Assembly (NCBI GenBank): GCA_947504115.1
Contig: CANNGH010000004.1
Coordinates: 124,001 to 188,000 of the forward strand
Direction: 5' to 3'
Origin: an uncultured Sedimentitalea sp.
GTDB taxonomy: Bacteria > Pseudomonadota > Alphaproteobacteria > Rhodobacterales > Rhodobacteraceae
Length of the DNA stretch: 64,000 nt
A program made the translations under genes and the position numbers. Shown piece by piece: positions 39,299 to 48,675 of this stretch. How positions within the stretch are numbered: the first letter of the stretch is position 1; every line of letters begins with the position of its first letter. The notes beneath the pieces are model-generated. The model was given only the letters and a program-made list of their open reading frames with translations. It made no database searches and was not told where the DNA came from.

Positions 39299-40789
39299 AT
39301 GAGCAGCCTGACACCGATCCGTTTCACCGCCACCGATCTGGATGACATGGCAAGTGCCAAGGGGCGCGTCGCAGTTCAGGTCACGCCCGACGGCAAGCTG
39401 GATCCGGGTGCGCGCCGCGCCAACCGGCTGACCAAGGGCGCGCTGGCACGGCTGACCGAGGGCGCGGGGTTCGCCAAGGCGAAATCGGGGCAGGTGATCA
39501 CGCTGGCCTGGCCTGCGGGACTGGAGGCCGAGGCGCTGGACGTGCTGGTGCTGGACCGCAAGGCGGACGCGGTCGAGACGCGCAAGGCGGGGGCGGCGCT
39601 GGCCAAGCTGGCCGATGGCAAGCCGATGCTGGTGATGGCGGGCAGCATGAAGCACGCCGCCGAACTGGCCTTCGGCCTTGCGATGCGCGCCTATCGTTTC
39701 GACGCCCACAAGACCGCCAAGGACGGCGAGGAGACCGGCGCGACCCCTCAGCAGGTGACGATCCAGCACAGCGACCCCGAAAGCGTCGAGGCCGCCGCCG
39801 CGCCGCTGATGGCCGTGGCCGAGGGCGTGCACATGACCCGCGATCTGGTCAACGAACCGGCCAACGTGCTCACCACGACCGAATTCGCCGACCGACTGGC
39901 CGAAATGGAAAGCCTCGGCCTGAAGGTCGAGGTGCTGGAAGAGGACAAGCTGGAGGAACTGGGCATGCGCACGCTGCTGAGCGTGGGGCAGGGGTCGGCC
40001 AGCCCGTCCAAGGTGGTGGTGATGCAATGGCAGGGCGGCGAACAGGATGCCGCCCCGCTGGCGCTGGTGGGCAAGGGTGTGGTTTTCGACACCGGCGGCA
40101 TCTCGCTGAAACCCGGCGCGGGCATGGAAGACATGACCATGGATATGGGCGGCGCCGGAGTCGTGGCGGGCACCATGCGCACGCTGGCGCTGCGCAAGGC
40201 CAGGGCCAATGTGGTCGGTCTGGTCGGCATCGTCGAGAACATGCCCTCGGCCAATGCCTCGCGTCCCGGCGACGTGGTGCGCAGCATGAAGGGCGACACG
40301 GTCGAGATCATCAACACCGATGCCGAGGGGCGGCTCGTCTTGTGCGACGTGATGTGGTATGCGCAGGAACGGTTCAAACCCGCCGCGATGATCGACCTTG
40401 CCACCCTGACCGGCGCGATCATCATCGGGCTGGGCCATGAAAAGGCAGGCGTTTTCTGCAATGACGATGCGTTCTGCGATGCCTTCCTCAAGGCCGCCAA
40501 GACCGAGGGCGAGGGCGCGTGGCGGATGCCGCTGGGCAAGGCCTATGACGACATGCTGAAATCGCGGATCGCGGACATGAAGAATGTCGGCGGCCGCCCG
40601 GCCGGGTCGATCACCGCCGCGCAGTTCCTGCAACGTTTCGTCAAGGACGATGTGCCGTGGATTCACCTCGACATCGCCGGGGTAGCGCTGGTCAAGGACG
40701 GCACCGACCTTGCGCCCAAGGGCGCGACCGGTTGGGGCGTCGCGGCGTTGAACCGTCTGGTGGCGGACCGCTACGAGACCAGGGACTGA
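39299..40789 (+). CDS. pepA: Leucyl aminopeptidase (M17)
   Basis: PepA is a hexameric dimetal aminopeptidase that trims N-terminal residues in protein turnover. The 496-residue product has VGKGVVFDTGGISLKPGAGMEDM (metal-binding Asp and catalytic Lys), the family signature NTDAEGRL (in IINTDAEGRLVLCDV) and the C-terminal GRPAGSITAAQFLQRFV. The start at 39299 (MSSLTPIRF) follows GGAGCG; an ATG at 39287 is also in frame. Its divergent position next to lptF and its link to holC are standard. Confidence 0.95.
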   Translation: MSSLTPIRFTATDLDDMASAKGRVAVQVTPDGKLDPGARRANRLTKGALARLTEGAGFAKAKSGQVITLAWPAGLEAEALDVLVLDRKADAVETRKAGAALAKLADGKPMLVMAGSMKHAAELAFGLAMRAYRFDAHKTAKDGEETGATPQQVTIQHSDPESVEAAAAPLMAVAEGVHMTRDLVNEPANVLTTTEFADRLAEMESLGLKVEVLEEDKLEELGMRTLLSVGQGSASPSKVVVMQWQGGEQDAAPLALVGKGVVFDTGGISLKPGAGMEDMTMDMGGAGVVAGTMRTLALRKARANVVGLVGIVENMPSANASRPGDVVRSMKGDTVEIINTDAEGRLVLCDVMWYAQERFKPAAMIDLATLTGAIIIGLGHEKAGVFCNDDAFCDAFLKAAKTEGEGAWRMPLGKAYDDMLKSRIADMKNVGGRPAGSITAAQFLQRFVKDDVPWIHLDIAGVALVKDGTDLAPKGATGWGVAALNRLVADRYETRD

Positions 40790-40796
40790 CACATAT

Positions 40797-41267
40797 ATGG
40801 GCGAGGCGTATTTCTACCACCTGACGCGCCGCCCGCTTGAGGCGACATTGCCGGCCCTTCTGGCGCGCGCGCGTCACGCGGGCTGGCGGGTCGAAGTGCG
40901 CGGACGCGACGCCGCGCGGATGGCGTGGCTGGACGAACAGCTATGGCTGGACGCGAAGGATTCGTTCCTGCCGCACGGCATCGCGGGCGGACCGCATGAC
41001 GCGGATCAGCCGATATTGCTGACCACCGGGGCAGGGGCCGCGAATGTGCCGCAATGCGTGATGAGCGTGGACGGCGCGGACATCGCCCCGGACGAGGTCA
41101 CGGCATTGAACCGCGTCTGCGTGATCTTTGACGGCAACGACGAGGCCGCGCTGAAGGCAGCGCGGGTGCAGTGGAAGACCCTGACCGATGCGGGCTGTGG
41201 CGCGCAATACTGGTCCGAGGAATCGGGACGCTGGGAGATGAAGGCGCAGCGCGAAGCAGACAATTAA
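40797..41267 (+). CDS. holC: DNA polymerase III subunit chi
   Basis: HolC (chi) connects the clamp loader with SSB at the replication fork. The 156-residue protein has AYFYHLTRRPLEATLPALLARARHAGWRVEV, LWLDAKDSFLPHGI and FDGNDEAALKAARVQWKTL, all family features. It follows pepA by seven bases on the same strand. Its stop overlaps the stop of the convergent aspartic protease gene by four bases, so no terminator space is left. Confidence 0.93.
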   Translation: MGEAYFYHLTRRPLEATLPALLARARHAGWRVEVRGRDAARMAWLDEQLWLDAKDSFLPHGIAGGPHDADQPILLTTGAGAANVPQCVMSVDGADIAPDEVTALNRVCVIFDGNDEAALKAARVQWKTLTDAGCGAQYWSEESGRWEMKAQREADN

Positions 41268-41845
41268 CGGGTCAGCACGAGCGCCCCGCCGCTGATCTGG
41301 ATGTTGGACCAGCGTTGCAGATAGGCCATCCCCAGCAGCGATTGCGCCATGTCGCCGCCATTCACCCAGGCGCGCACGTCATGGTCGCTGATCGGGCCGA
41401 CGCTGATCGTGTCCAGTATCACCGGCGCCGTGCGCACCGGGCCATTCGCCGTCATGGCGCGCCCGTGAAACGCGAGATCGTCGGTCTTCAACCCGGCGCG
41501 TTCCGCATCCTTCAGGGTCAGCACCATGTCCGTCGCGCCGGTATCCACCAAGAACTCCACCGGTTTTCCGTTGATCCCCAGCGTCAGGTAGTAATGACCG
41601 TCGGGCGCGCGGGGCACCTCGATGCGGCCCTCGGCGGTGACGGTGCCAAGGCTGGGGCGCACGGTCTGGCGGATGTCGCCCCAAAGCCCGATTGCCGCGA
41701 TCACCCCGAGAAAGATCAGCCCCCAGGCGACCGCCTGTTGCAGCGTGCGACCGAGGTTCTGCCGGTTCTGCACGAAAAACCAGAATACCAGGACCGAGCC
41801 GAGCAGGATCAGATAACTTGCCCTGCCGATTTGCCATTCATCCAT
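41264..41845 (-). CDS. Membrane-anchored retropepsin-like aspartic protease (TIGR02281 type)
   Basis: This 193-residue protein has two N-terminal membrane segments (YLILLGSVLVFWFFV, AVAWGLIFLGVIAAIGLW). A single-domain retropepsin fold follows: YYLTLGINGKPVEFLVDTGATDMVL with the catalytic DTGA near residue 105, then DVRAWVNGGDMAQSLLGMAYLQRW. Such clan AA proteins are typical of alphaproteobacteria; the substrate is unknown. The start at 41845 (MDEWQIGRASY) is preferred over the in-frame ATG at 41872. Confidence 0.85.
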   Translation of the reverse strand: MDEWQIGRASYLILLGSVLVFWFFVQNRQNLGRTLQQAVAWGLIFLGVIAAIGLWGDIRQTVRPSLGTVTAEGRIEVPRAPDGHYYLTLGINGKPVEFLVDTGATDMVLTLKDAERAGLKTDDLAFHGRAMTANGPVRTAPVILDTISVGPISDHDVRAWVNGGDMAQSLLGMAYLQRWSNIQISGGALVLTR

Positions 41846-41917
41846 CGCCGCATTCCTCTTGCCTGCCCACAATATGGGGGCGCGGCGGGGTCATGTCACG
41901 ACATGGCGGCACATCCC

Positions 41918-42541
41918 TCAGCCCGACAGCCCGAACGCACGCAACCCGTCCAGAACGAACTGCACCGACAGGGCCGCCAGCAACATGCCCAGCAGCCGTG
42001 TCACCACGTTGATCCCGGTCTTGCCCAGGGCGCGTTCCAGCAGGCCGCTGCTCAGGAACAGCACCAGCGCCAGCGCGATCACCGCGACCGTGACGCCGAT
42101 CACCAGCGCCAGTCCTTCCAGCCCCGGCCGCTGCCCGGTCAGCAGGATCACCGACGCGATGGCCCCCGGCCCCGCGATCAACGGGATCGCCAGCGGAAAC
42201 ACCGAAGGGTCGTCGCCGTCATCCTCGTCCGCCTGACCCGCGCGCCGTTTGGTGCGTCGCTCGAACAGCATGTCGAGCGCGGTCAGGAACAGCAGCAGCC
42301 CCCCGGCGACACGGAAGGCCGGCATCGAGATACCGATGAAGCCCAGAACCGCCTCGCCGAACGCGGCGAACAGGACCAGGATCACGACCCCGGTCAGGCA
42401 GGCGCGGATGGCGACCGCGCGACGGTGGGTGACGCTGGCCCCTTGCGTCAGGGCCAGAAACATCGGCGTCAGTCCGATGGGGTCGATCACCACGAACATG
42501 GTGACAAAAGCGGTGACGACAAAGGCGCCGTCCACGATCAT
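41918..42541 (-). CDS. MarC-family integral membrane protein
   Basis: This 207-residue protein has six predicted membrane segments and the MarC features FVTMFVVIDPIGLTPMFLALTQG near the start, MPAFRVAGGLLLFLTALDMLF and PLAIPLIAGPGAIASVILL. Despite the name, MarC is not shown to give multidrug resistance, and its function is unresolved. It overlaps the upstream ABC-F gene by four bases, so the two are translationally coupled. Confidence 0.92.
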   Translation of the reverse strand: MIVDGAFVVTAFVTMFVVIDPIGLTPMFLALTQGASVTHRRAVAIRACLTGVVILVLFAAFGEAVLGFIGISMPAFRVAGGLLLFLTALDMLFERRTKRRAGQADEDDGDDPSVFPLAIPLIAGPGAIASVILLTGQRPGLEGLALVIGVTVAVIALALVLFLSSGLLERALGKTGINVVTRLLGMLLAALSVQFVLDGLRAFGLSG

Positions 42542-44394
42542 CCCTGCGCCTGTTCCAGTTTCTCAAGCGCGGCCATCCACAATGCCTCGGCACGGTCCAG
42601 CCCGTCCATCACCTCGGAATACTTGCGCTGCCAGACCTCGGCCTCGCCCTGTTTGCCGTCCTCGTAAAGTGCGGGATCGGCGAGCTTCTTGGCCAGCTTG
42701 TCACGCATTCCGTTCAATTTTTCAACGCGTTGTTCGCCCTTCTTCACCTCGGAACGAAGGGCGAGTATCTGCTCGCGGTCTGCGCGCGCGGGTTTCGCGG
42801 GTCTGGGCTTATCCTCGCGTCGGGAGGCGGGCTTGTCACGCGACAGCAGCAGTGCGCGGTAGCTTTCCAGATCGCCGTCATAGGGCGCGACCGTCCCGTC
42901 CGAGACCAGCCACAGCCGGTCGGCGACAAGGCTGAGCAGGTGCATATCGTGGCTGACAAGGATCACCGCGCCCGAATAGGCCGTCAGCGCCTCGACCAGC
43001 GCCTCGCGCGATTCGATGTCCAGGTGGTTGGTCGGCTCATCGAGGATCAGCATGTGCGGCGCGTCGATCGTGGCCAGCAGCAGCGACAGCCGCGCCTTTT
43101 GCCCACCCGACAGGCGCCCCACGGGCGTGTCCGCCTGATCGGCGCCCAGCCCGAACCCGGCCAGCCGCGCGCGCAGTTTCGCCTGCCCTTCGCCGGGACG
43201 TTCGCGTAGCAGGTGCTGCAGCGGCGTTTCCTCGACGCGCAGTTCCTCGACCTGGTGCTGGGCAAAGAACCCGATGCGCAGCTTGTTGGATTTCGACATC
43301 TTGCCCGACATCGCCGGCAACCGGTCCGACAGCAGCTTGGCCAGCGTCGATTTGCCCTGACCGTTCTTGCCCAAGAGCGCGATGCGGTCGTCCTGGTCAA
43401 TACGCAGGTTCAGGTTGCGCAGCACCACCGTGTCGCCATAGCCGACGGTCACGCCCTCGGTGGCGATGATGGGGGGCGACAGCTCTTCGGGTTCGGGAAA
43501 GGAAAACACCGTGCGCGCGGCGTCTTCGGGGGCGCGGATGGTTTCCATCTTTTCCAGCATCTTGACCCGGCTTTGCGCCTGTTTGGCCTTGCTGGCCTTG
43601 GCCTTGAAACGGTCGACAAAGCTTTGCAGATGGGCGCGGCGGGTTTCCTGTTTCTTGGCCGCGGCCGCCTGCACCGCGCGGTTGGCGGCGCGCTGGCGGG
43701 CGAACTGGTCGTAATTGCCGCTGTAATAGGTGAGCGCGCGGTTCTCCAGATGCAGGATCGCACCGACGGCGCGGTTCAAGAGGTCGCGGTCATGGCTGAT
43801 GATGATGACCGTGTGCGGATAGCGCATGAGATAGCTTTCCAGCCACAGCGCGCCTTCCAGATCGAGATAGTTTGTCGGCTCATCCAGCAGCAGATAGTCG
43901 GGCTGCGCGAACAACACCGCCGCCAGAGCCACCCGCATCCGCCAGCCACCGGAAAAGGCGCGGCACGGCATCAACTGGTCCTCGGCGTCGAAACCGAGAC
44001 CCCGCAGGATCGACGAGGCGCGCGCATCGGCCGACCAGGCGTCGATATCGGCCAGCCGCGTCTGCACCTCGGCGATGCGGGCGGGGTCGGTCGCGGTTTC
44101 GGCCTCGGCCAGCAGGTCGGCGCGTTCGGTATCGGCCGCCAGCACCGTGTCGATCAGCGACACCTCGTTGCCGGGCACCTCTTGCGCCACGCCGCCGATG
44201 CGGGCGCGGGCGGGCAGGGTGATCGTGCCGCCCTCAAGCGCCAGTTCGCCCCGGATCAGGCGGAACAGCGTGGTCTTGCCGGTGCCGTTGCGCCCAATCA
44301 GCCCGACCTTGTGGCCGGTCGGAATCGTGGCGGACGCGCCCTCGAACAGAAAGCGGCCTTCGACCGAATAGGAGATATCGTTGATGCGCAGCAT
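42538..44394 (-). CDS. ABC-F ATPase (YheS/EttA-related), second copy in window
   Basis: This 618-residue soluble tandem ABC protein has domain 1 Walker A GRNGTGKTT (about 36), SGGWRMRVALAAVLF and LLLDEPTNYLDLEG. The linker has a charged coiled coil (KKQETRRAHLQSFVDRFKAKASKAKQAQSR) typical of the arm and P-site-tRNA interaction motif. Domain 2 has GKNGQGKST, SGGQKARLSLLLA and ILDEPTNHLD. A C-terminal coiled coil of about 80 residues follows. ABC-F proteins modulate translation; no resistance role can be inferred. The start at 44394 (MLRINDISYSV) was chosen for its family N-terminus. Confidence 0.92.
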   Translation of the reverse strand: MLRINDISYSVEGRFLFEGASATIPTGHKVGLIGRNGTGKTTLFRLIRGELALEGGTITLPARARIGGVAQEVPGNEVSLIDTVLAADTERADLLAEAETATDPARIAEVQTRLADIDAWSADARASSILRGLGFDAEDQLMPCRAFSGGWRMRVALAAVLFAQPDYLLLDEPTNYLDLEGALWLESYLMRYPHTVIIISHDRDLLNRAVGAILHLENRALTYYSGNYDQFARQRAANRAVQAAAAKKQETRRAHLQSFVDRFKAKASKAKQAQSRVKMLEKMETIRAPEDAARTVFSFPEPEELSPPIIATEGVTVGYGDTVVLRNLNLRIDQDDRIALLGKNGQGKSTLAKLLSDRLPAMSGKMSKSNKLRIGFFAQHQVEELRVEETPLQHLLRERPGEGQAKLRARLAGFGLGADQADTPVGRLSGGQKARLSLLLATIDAPHMLILDEPTNHLDIESREALVEALTAYSGAVILVSHDMHLLSLVADRLWLVSDGTVAPYDGDLESYRALLLSRDKPASRREDKPRPAKPARADREQILALRSEVKKGEQRVEKLNGMRDKLAKKLADPALYEDGKQGEAEVWQRKYSEVMDGLDRAEALWMAALEKLEQAQG

Positions 44395-44544
44395 GGGCGC
44401 GGTGTGGCGCAGGGCGCGCGCGCTGTCAATCGCGGCGCGCATAACTCTCTTTTCAAGGCGCGGCCCTCATGCTAGGCGGCGCGCGATGCTGCCGCACGGC
44501 CTGTTGCCGCGCCAGCCCCGACATCACATCAAGGAGACACGCCC

Positions 44545-44967
44545 ATGGCCCTCGAACGCACTTTTTCGATCATCAAACCCGACGCCACCCGCCGCAACCT
44601 GACCGGCAAGATCAACGCCAAGTTCGAAGAAGCGGGTCTGCGCATCGTCGCGCAAAAGCGCATCCACATGACCAAGGCGCAGGCGGGCGAATTCTATTCC
44701 GTCCACGCCGAACGCCCGTTCTATGACGAATTGTGCGAATTCATGTCCTCGGCCCCGGTCGTGGTGCAGGTGCTGGAGGGCGAAAACGCCATCAGCAAGA
44801 ACCGCGAGATCATGGGCGCGACCAATCCCGCCGATGCCGCCGCCGGCACGATCCGTGCCGAATTCGCCGAAAGCGTCGGCGAAAACTCGGTCCACGGTTC
44901 GGACGCTCCGGAAACCGCCGCTGTCGAAATCGCTTATTTCTTCGCGGGTCTGGAAATCGTCGGCTGA
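44545..44967 (+). CDS. ndk: Nucleoside diphosphate kinase
   Basis: Ndk transfers the gamma-phosphate among NTPs and dNTPs through a phospho-His. The 140-residue protein is full length: [20 protein letters not shown] at the start, [25 protein letters not shown] in the middle and the active-site [21 protein letters not shown] with the catalytic His. A ribosome site AAGGAGA precedes the ATG. A strong terminator follows at 44988-45017, so it is probably monocistronic. Confidence 0.98.
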   Translation: MALERTFSIIKPDATRRNLTGKINAKFEEAGLRIVAQKRIHMTKAQAGEFYSVHAERPFYDELCEFMSSAPVVVQVLEGENAISKNREIMGATNPADAAAGTIRAEFAESVGENSVHGSDAPETAAVEIAYFFAGLEIVG

Positions 44968-44987
44968 ATCGGCATTCGGTTCGAGTC

Positions 44988-45017
44988 AAAAAAGGCCGCG
45001 CGTGTCGCGGCCTTTTT
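44988..45017. terminator. Strong bidirectional Rho-independent terminator after ndk
   Basis: Six As, the stem GGCCGCG / CGCGGCC with loop CGTGT, then five Ts. It works on both strands and lies 21 bases past the ndk stop. Confidence 0.93.
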
Positions 45018-45127
45018 CATGGCGAGATCCGCGGGTCGTGACGGGTCTGCCGTCGGGACTTTCCTGTATGGGCCACCCGCGGAATTCGCGCTGCCGACGC
45101 CGGGAGGTGCCGGCAGCGCGGGGTTGA

Positions 45128-45484
45128 TCAGGAATTGGGCATCGCGGCGATGATGATGACCTCGACGCGGTATTCCGGTTTCGCCACGCTGACCTCGCCG
45201 CAGGAGCGGACCGGCGCGCAGCCTTCGGGAACCCACTTGTCCCAGACTTCGTTGAAGGCGTCGTAATCGCCCATGTCGGCCAGCCAGATCGTCGCTTGCA
45301 ACAGATGCTTCTTGTCGGTGCCGACCTCGGCCAGCAGGGCGTCGATGCGCTCAAGGCAGCTTTGGGTCTGTTCGGCGACGGTCGCGCCTTCGCCGACCTG
45401 ACCGGTCAGGTAGACGGTGTCGTTGTGGCGCAGGACGGGGCTGGAACGGGTCTTGACCCGTATACGTTCGATGGTCATTTTCAT
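45128..45484 (-). CDS. RidA (YjgF/YER057c/UK114) family protein
   Basis: RidA-type proteins hydrolyse reactive enamine/imine intermediates from PLP enzymes; other subgroups act in specific pathways. The 118-residue product contains VLRHNDTVYLTGQVGEGATVAEQT, CLERIDALLAEVGTDKKHLLQATIWLADMGDYDAFNEVWDKWVP and the C-terminal PEYRVEVIIIAAMP, which keeps the conserved Arg. A GAAAG lies ahead of the ATG at 45484; an ATG at 45478 is also possible. It stands alone between the ndk terminator and a 120-base gap. Confidence 0.9.
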   Translation of the reverse strand: MKMTIERIRVKTRSSPVLRHNDTVYLTGQVGEGATVAEQTQSCLERIDALLAEVGTDKKHLLQATIWLADMGDYDAFNEVWDKWVPEGCAPVRSCGEVSVAKPEYRVEVIIIAAMPNS

Positions 45485-45607
45485 TTATCTTTCGGTAACT
45501 TGGCGGAAGTCAGCCGATAAGGGGCTTCGTCCGCCGATGGCTTAATCTGCTGTTTACAGGGGGCCGCTGAGAGGCGCAAGGCCGGCGGTGGGCGGCGCAA
45601 GGACCGA

Positions 45608-46051
45608 TCACTGCGGTTCGTCGGTGCGGCCACCCAATGTCGGGTGGTGCGAAGAGAGCTGCCCCTCGACCTGATCGACCGGCGCAGCGTTCGCCGCCTG
45701 ACGGTCGAGATGCCGCTGCAACAGATCGACGTTGCGGATGTTCGCCTTCCATGCGGCGTCGAACAGATCGCCAAGGCCGGGCACAATGCCGATCAATGCG
45801 TCGATGCCGATATTCGCCCCCATCCGCAGCAACATCGGGCGCGGCGCGCCCAGCCGATGCGCGCGCAGCAGGATATAGGCCGCGGGGCCGAGCGTCAGCA
45901 CATCACCGACGCCGGGAACCAGCCCGACGATAGAGTCCCAGCCGACCCGCATCCCGATGACCGGCACGCGGAACGCGCTGTCCATGCGATGCGCCAGCCG
46001 GTGCAGGCGCTCCAACTCGCGGGCATGTGCGCTGACGGGTCGGTCAGGCAC
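45608..46051 (-). CDS. DUF4112 domain protein
   Basis: This small protein has the DUF4112 core with two short hydrophobic hairpins: FRVPVIGMRVGWDSIVGLVPGVGDVLTLGPAAYILL and MGANIGIDALIGIVPGLGDLFDAAWKANIRNV. The repeated GLVPGVGD/GIVPGLGD motif is characteristic. The function is unknown. I use the GTG at 46051, which overlaps the YqaE stop by only eight bases; the ATG at 46090 would overlap it by 47. It probably forms a unit with the YqaE-type gene. Confidence 0.8.
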   Translation of the reverse strand: MPDRPVSAHARELERLHRLAHRMDSAFRVPVIGMRVGWDSIVGLVPGVGDVLTLGPAAYILLRAHRLGAPRPMLLRMGANIGIDALIGIVPGLGDLFDAAWKANIRNVDLLQRHLDRQAANAAPVDQVEGQLSSHHPTLGGRTDEPQ

Positions 46052-46220
46052 GAGGCTCCGGCCCGGTCTTGGCGATGATGTAGACGGCATGGACGATACC
46101 GGGAATATAGCCCAGGATCGTCAGCAGGATGTTCAGCCAGAAATGTTTGCCCAATCCCACCTGCAGGAACACGCCCAGCGGTGGCAGGATGATGGCGATG
46201 ATGATGCGTATGAAATCCAT
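46044..46220 (-). CDS. YqaE/Pmp3-family small membrane protein
   Basis: This 58-residue proteolipid has two transmembrane helices (IIIAIILPPLGVFLQVGLG and FWLNILLTILGYIPGIVHAVYII), the layout of Pmp3/YqaE proteins linked to membrane potential and salt or cold stress in other organisms. The ATG at 46220 starts MDFIRIIIAII. Its stop lies inside the start region of the DUF4112 gene. Confidence 0.88.
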   Translation of the reverse strand: MDFIRIIIAIILPPLGVFLQVGLGKHFWLNILLTILGYIPGIVHAVYIIAKTGPEPRA

Positions 46221-46276
46221 GCAGGGGTTCCTTGTCCGTCCGCCATTCCAACGCGCGGACCCTGCGGCGGGTTCCC

Positions 46277-46612
46277 CTACGGACGGCGGATGCCGATCCG
46301 GTCCATCATGCGCTCGAACTCGGACAGGGCGGGATCGCGGCCCTGGGCCTTGATCGCGTCGAAACGGGCGCGCAGGGCGCGTTTCTCCTCGCCCTTGCAA
46401 TCGTTCCACGGGCGGCCTTGCAACGCCATCACCAAGACGTAATAGCCGATGAAATGCGGTTTGTGTCCGTTTCGCAGCAGCCGGGCATAGGCCGCATCCG
46501 CCCCGAGTTCGCGCAATTCTTCCGCCGATGCGATACCGGCGGCGGTGCAGGCGGCATCGAAGGCGGGGCCGAGGTTGCGGATGCTTGAAACGGGCGTTGC
46601 CATGGCGCACAT
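46277..46612 (-). CDS. TfoX/Sxy C-terminal domain protein
   Basis: This 111-residue protein carries the TfoX C-terminal helix-hairpin-helix-like domain: SIRNLGPAFDAACTAAGIASAEELRELGADAAYARLL. The TfoX N-terminal domain is absent, so it is not a full competence regulator. The second half (GRPWNDCKGEEKRALRARFDAIK) matches stand-alone alphaproteobacterial versions. The function is unknown. ATGs at 46612 and 46603 are both possible. It is divergent from the GlcNAc kinase gene. Confidence 0.82.
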   Translation of the reverse strand: MCAMATPVSSIRNLGPAFDAACTAAGIASAEELRELGADAAYARLLRNGHKPHFIGYYVLVMALQGRPWNDCKGEEKRALRARFDAIKAQGRDPALSEFERMMDRIGIRRP

Positions 46613-46661
46613 CTTATGCGTTGTCTGTCAGCGCGGGCAAGATCGCTGAAACGGGGCCGGT

Positions 46662-47543
46662 ATGGAAAAGACAGACCGATTGCTGATCGGGGTCGATGGC
46701 GGCGGCAGCGGCTGCCGGGTCGCACTGGCCGACGCGCGTCTTCGGATACTGGCGCAGGAAGAGGGCGGGCCGGCCAATGCCTCGGAGGATCCGGGTCGCG
46801 CCGTGGACAATATCCGCGCCGCGCTTGCCGGAGCGGTTCAGCGTGCCGGCATCGCGCCCGATACGCTGGGTCAGGCGCACGCGCATATGGGGCTGGCGGG
46901 GGTCAAGACGCCCGAGGATGCAGCGCAGATCGCCGCCTGTTTCGATTTTGCCCGCTGTATCGTGACCGAGGATCGCCCCACCGTGCTGGCCGGGGCCTTG
47001 GCGGGGGGTGATGGCGTGGTGTTGGCGATCGGCACCGGCAGCTTCGTGGCGCGCGCCTGTGGCGGTGCGACGCGCTATATCGGCGGCTGGGGGTTTGCCG
47101 TCGGCGATCAGGCGTCGGGCGCATGGCTGGGACGCGCCGCGCTGGAGCAGACGCTGCTGGCGCAGGACGGATTGCGCGCGCATACCGACCTCAGCCGTGC
47201 ATTGCTCGCGCGGTTCGAGGGCGATCCGGTTGCCATCGTGCACATGTCGCTTGCCTCGCCCCCGGCCGACTTCGCCGCGCTGGCCCCCGACATCATCGCG
47301 GCGGCGGGATCCGGTGATGCGCTGGGGCGGGCGCTGATGACGCAGGGTGCGGACTATCTCTGCCGCGCGATGGACGCATTGGGGCGTGGCGCGGGCGAGG
47401 CGGTCTGTCCGTTCGGCGGCGTCGCGAAGCACTATGCGCCATTCCTGCCTGCGCCGGTCCGCGACGCTCTGGTCGCGCCCAAGGGCAGCGCGCTGGATGG
47501 CGCCCTGCACCTCGCCGCGCAAGAGGCGGGCGATGATGCGTGA
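46662..47543 (+). CDS. N-acetylglucosamine kinase-like (BadF/BadG/BcrA/BcrD ATPase family)
   Basis: This 293-residue ASKHA-fold sugar kinase has the phosphate-1 motif LIGVDGGGSGCRVAL, AHMGLAGVKTPEDAA, and the phosphate-2 region VLAIGTGSFVARACGG. GGWGFAVGDQASGAWLGRAAL is typical of BadF-type GlcNAc or glucosamine kinases. The C-terminal VCPFGGVAKHYAPFLP is also seen. It overlaps nagA by 11 bases, so the joint role of phosphorylating GlcNAc and deacetylating the product is well supported by context. The exact sugar (GlcNAc or GlcN) is inference. Confidence 0.85.
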   Translation: MEKTDRLLIGVDGGGSGCRVALADARLRILAQEEGGPANASEDPGRAVDNIRAALAGAVQRAGIAPDTLGQAHAHMGLAGVKTPEDAAQIAACFDFARCIVTEDRPTVLAGALAGGDGVVLAIGTGSFVARACGGATRYIGGWGFAVGDQASGAWLGRAALEQTLLAQDGLRAHTDLSRALLARFEGDPVAIVHMSLASPPADFAALAPDIIAAAGSGDALGRALMTQGADYLCRAMDALGRGAGEAVCPFGGVAKHYAPFLPAPVRDALVAPKGSALDGALHLAAQEAGDDA

Positions 47544-48675
47544 CGTCGCGCTGGTGGGGGCGGACATCCACGATGGCGACATGCTGCATCGCGGCCGGGC
47601 ATTGCTGCGCCGTCAGGGGCAGGTGATCATCGTCGATCCGGCCGACCTGCCTGCCGCTTGCCTGCGCCGCGATCTGGGCGGCGGTACGCTGCTTCCGGGT
47701 TTCGTCGATCTTCAGGTGAATGGCGGCGGCGGCGTGATGTTCAACGACGACCCCTCGGTCGCCGCCTTGCGCATCATCGCCACCGCCCACGCGACCACCG
47801 GCACGCGCGCCCTTCTGCCCACGCTGATCACTGACACCCCGGCCCGCACGCGCGCCGCCATCGCGGCGGTCGTGCAGGCGGTGGAGGAGGGCGTGCCCGG
47901 CATCCTCGGCCTGCATCTCGAAGGGCCGCACCTGTCGGTCGCGCGCAAGGGCGCGCATGATGCGGCGCTGATCCGGCCGATGGAGCCTGCCGATCTGGCG
48001 ATGCTGTGCGAGGCGGCTGGCCGCCTGCCGAACCTGTTGCTGACACTCGCCCCGGAAAGCGTGACGCCGGATCAGATCGCCCGGCTGACCCGGGCGGGCG
48101 CCATCGTCTCGCTGGGCCATACCGGGGCCGATTACGACGCGGCCCGCGCCGGTTTCGACGCCGGCGCGCGCTGTGTCACGCATATTTTCAACGCGATGGA
48201 GCCGCTGCTGTCGCGCGCGCCCGGCCTGATCGGGGCGGCGCTGGAGGATGGTCGCGTGTCCGCCGGACTGATCGCCGACGGCATCCATGTGCATCCCGCC
48301 ACGATCCGCGCCGCACTGAGAGCCAAGCGCGGCCCCGGCGCGGTGTTTCTGGTGACCGATGCGATGGCCACGCTGGCAAGCGATATCGACGGCTTCACAC
48401 TGAACGGGCGGTGGATCACCCGCGCGGCGGGGCGGCTGACGCTGAAGGACGACACGCTGGCCGGTGCCGATCTGGACATGGCCCGCGCGCTGCGGGTTCT
48501 GGTGCAGGACGTGGGGGAGGATATCGAGGCCGCGATCCGCCGCGCCACCCGCTATCCGGCGCTCGTTCTGCGCGACGCCATGAGCCACGGCGCGTTGACC
48601 GGCGGTGACATAATCCATCTCGACAAGGATCTGCATCTGTCCGACGCCGCGGGTGATCTTTGGACGGCCTGGTAG
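47533..48675 (+). CDS. nagA: N-acetylglucosamine-6-phosphate deacetylase
   Basis: NagA removes acetate from GlcNAc-6-P to give GlcN-6-P for recycling or glycolysis. The 380-residue amidohydrolase has LLPGFVDLQVNGGGGVMFNDD, the metal-site LGLHLEGPHLSVARKGAH, VSLGHTGADYDAA, THIFNAMEPLLSRAPG and VTDAM with the catalytic Asp. Two ATGs (47533, 47536) lie together inside the end of the kinase gene. The last codons overlap the CCA end of a truncated tRNA on the other strand, so the C-terminus may have been altered by a past insertion. Confidence 0.94.
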   Translation: MMRDVALVGADIHDGDMLHRGRALLRRQGQVIIVDPADLPAACLRRDLGGGTLLPGFVDLQVNGGGGVMFNDDPSVAALRIIATAHATTGTRALLPTLITDTPARTRAAIAAVVQAVEEGVPGILGLHLEGPHLSVARKGAHDAALIRPMEPADLAMLCEAAGRLPNLLLTLAPESVTPDQIARLTRAGAIVSLGHTGADYDAARAGFDAGARCVTHIFNAMEPLLSRAPGLIGAALEDGRVSAGLIADGIHVHPATIRAALRAKRGPGAVFLVTDAMATLASDIDGFTLNGRWITRAAGRLTLKDDTLAGADLDMARALRVLVQDVGEDIEAAIRRATRYPALVLRDAMSHGALTGGDIIHLDKDLHLSDAAGDLWTAW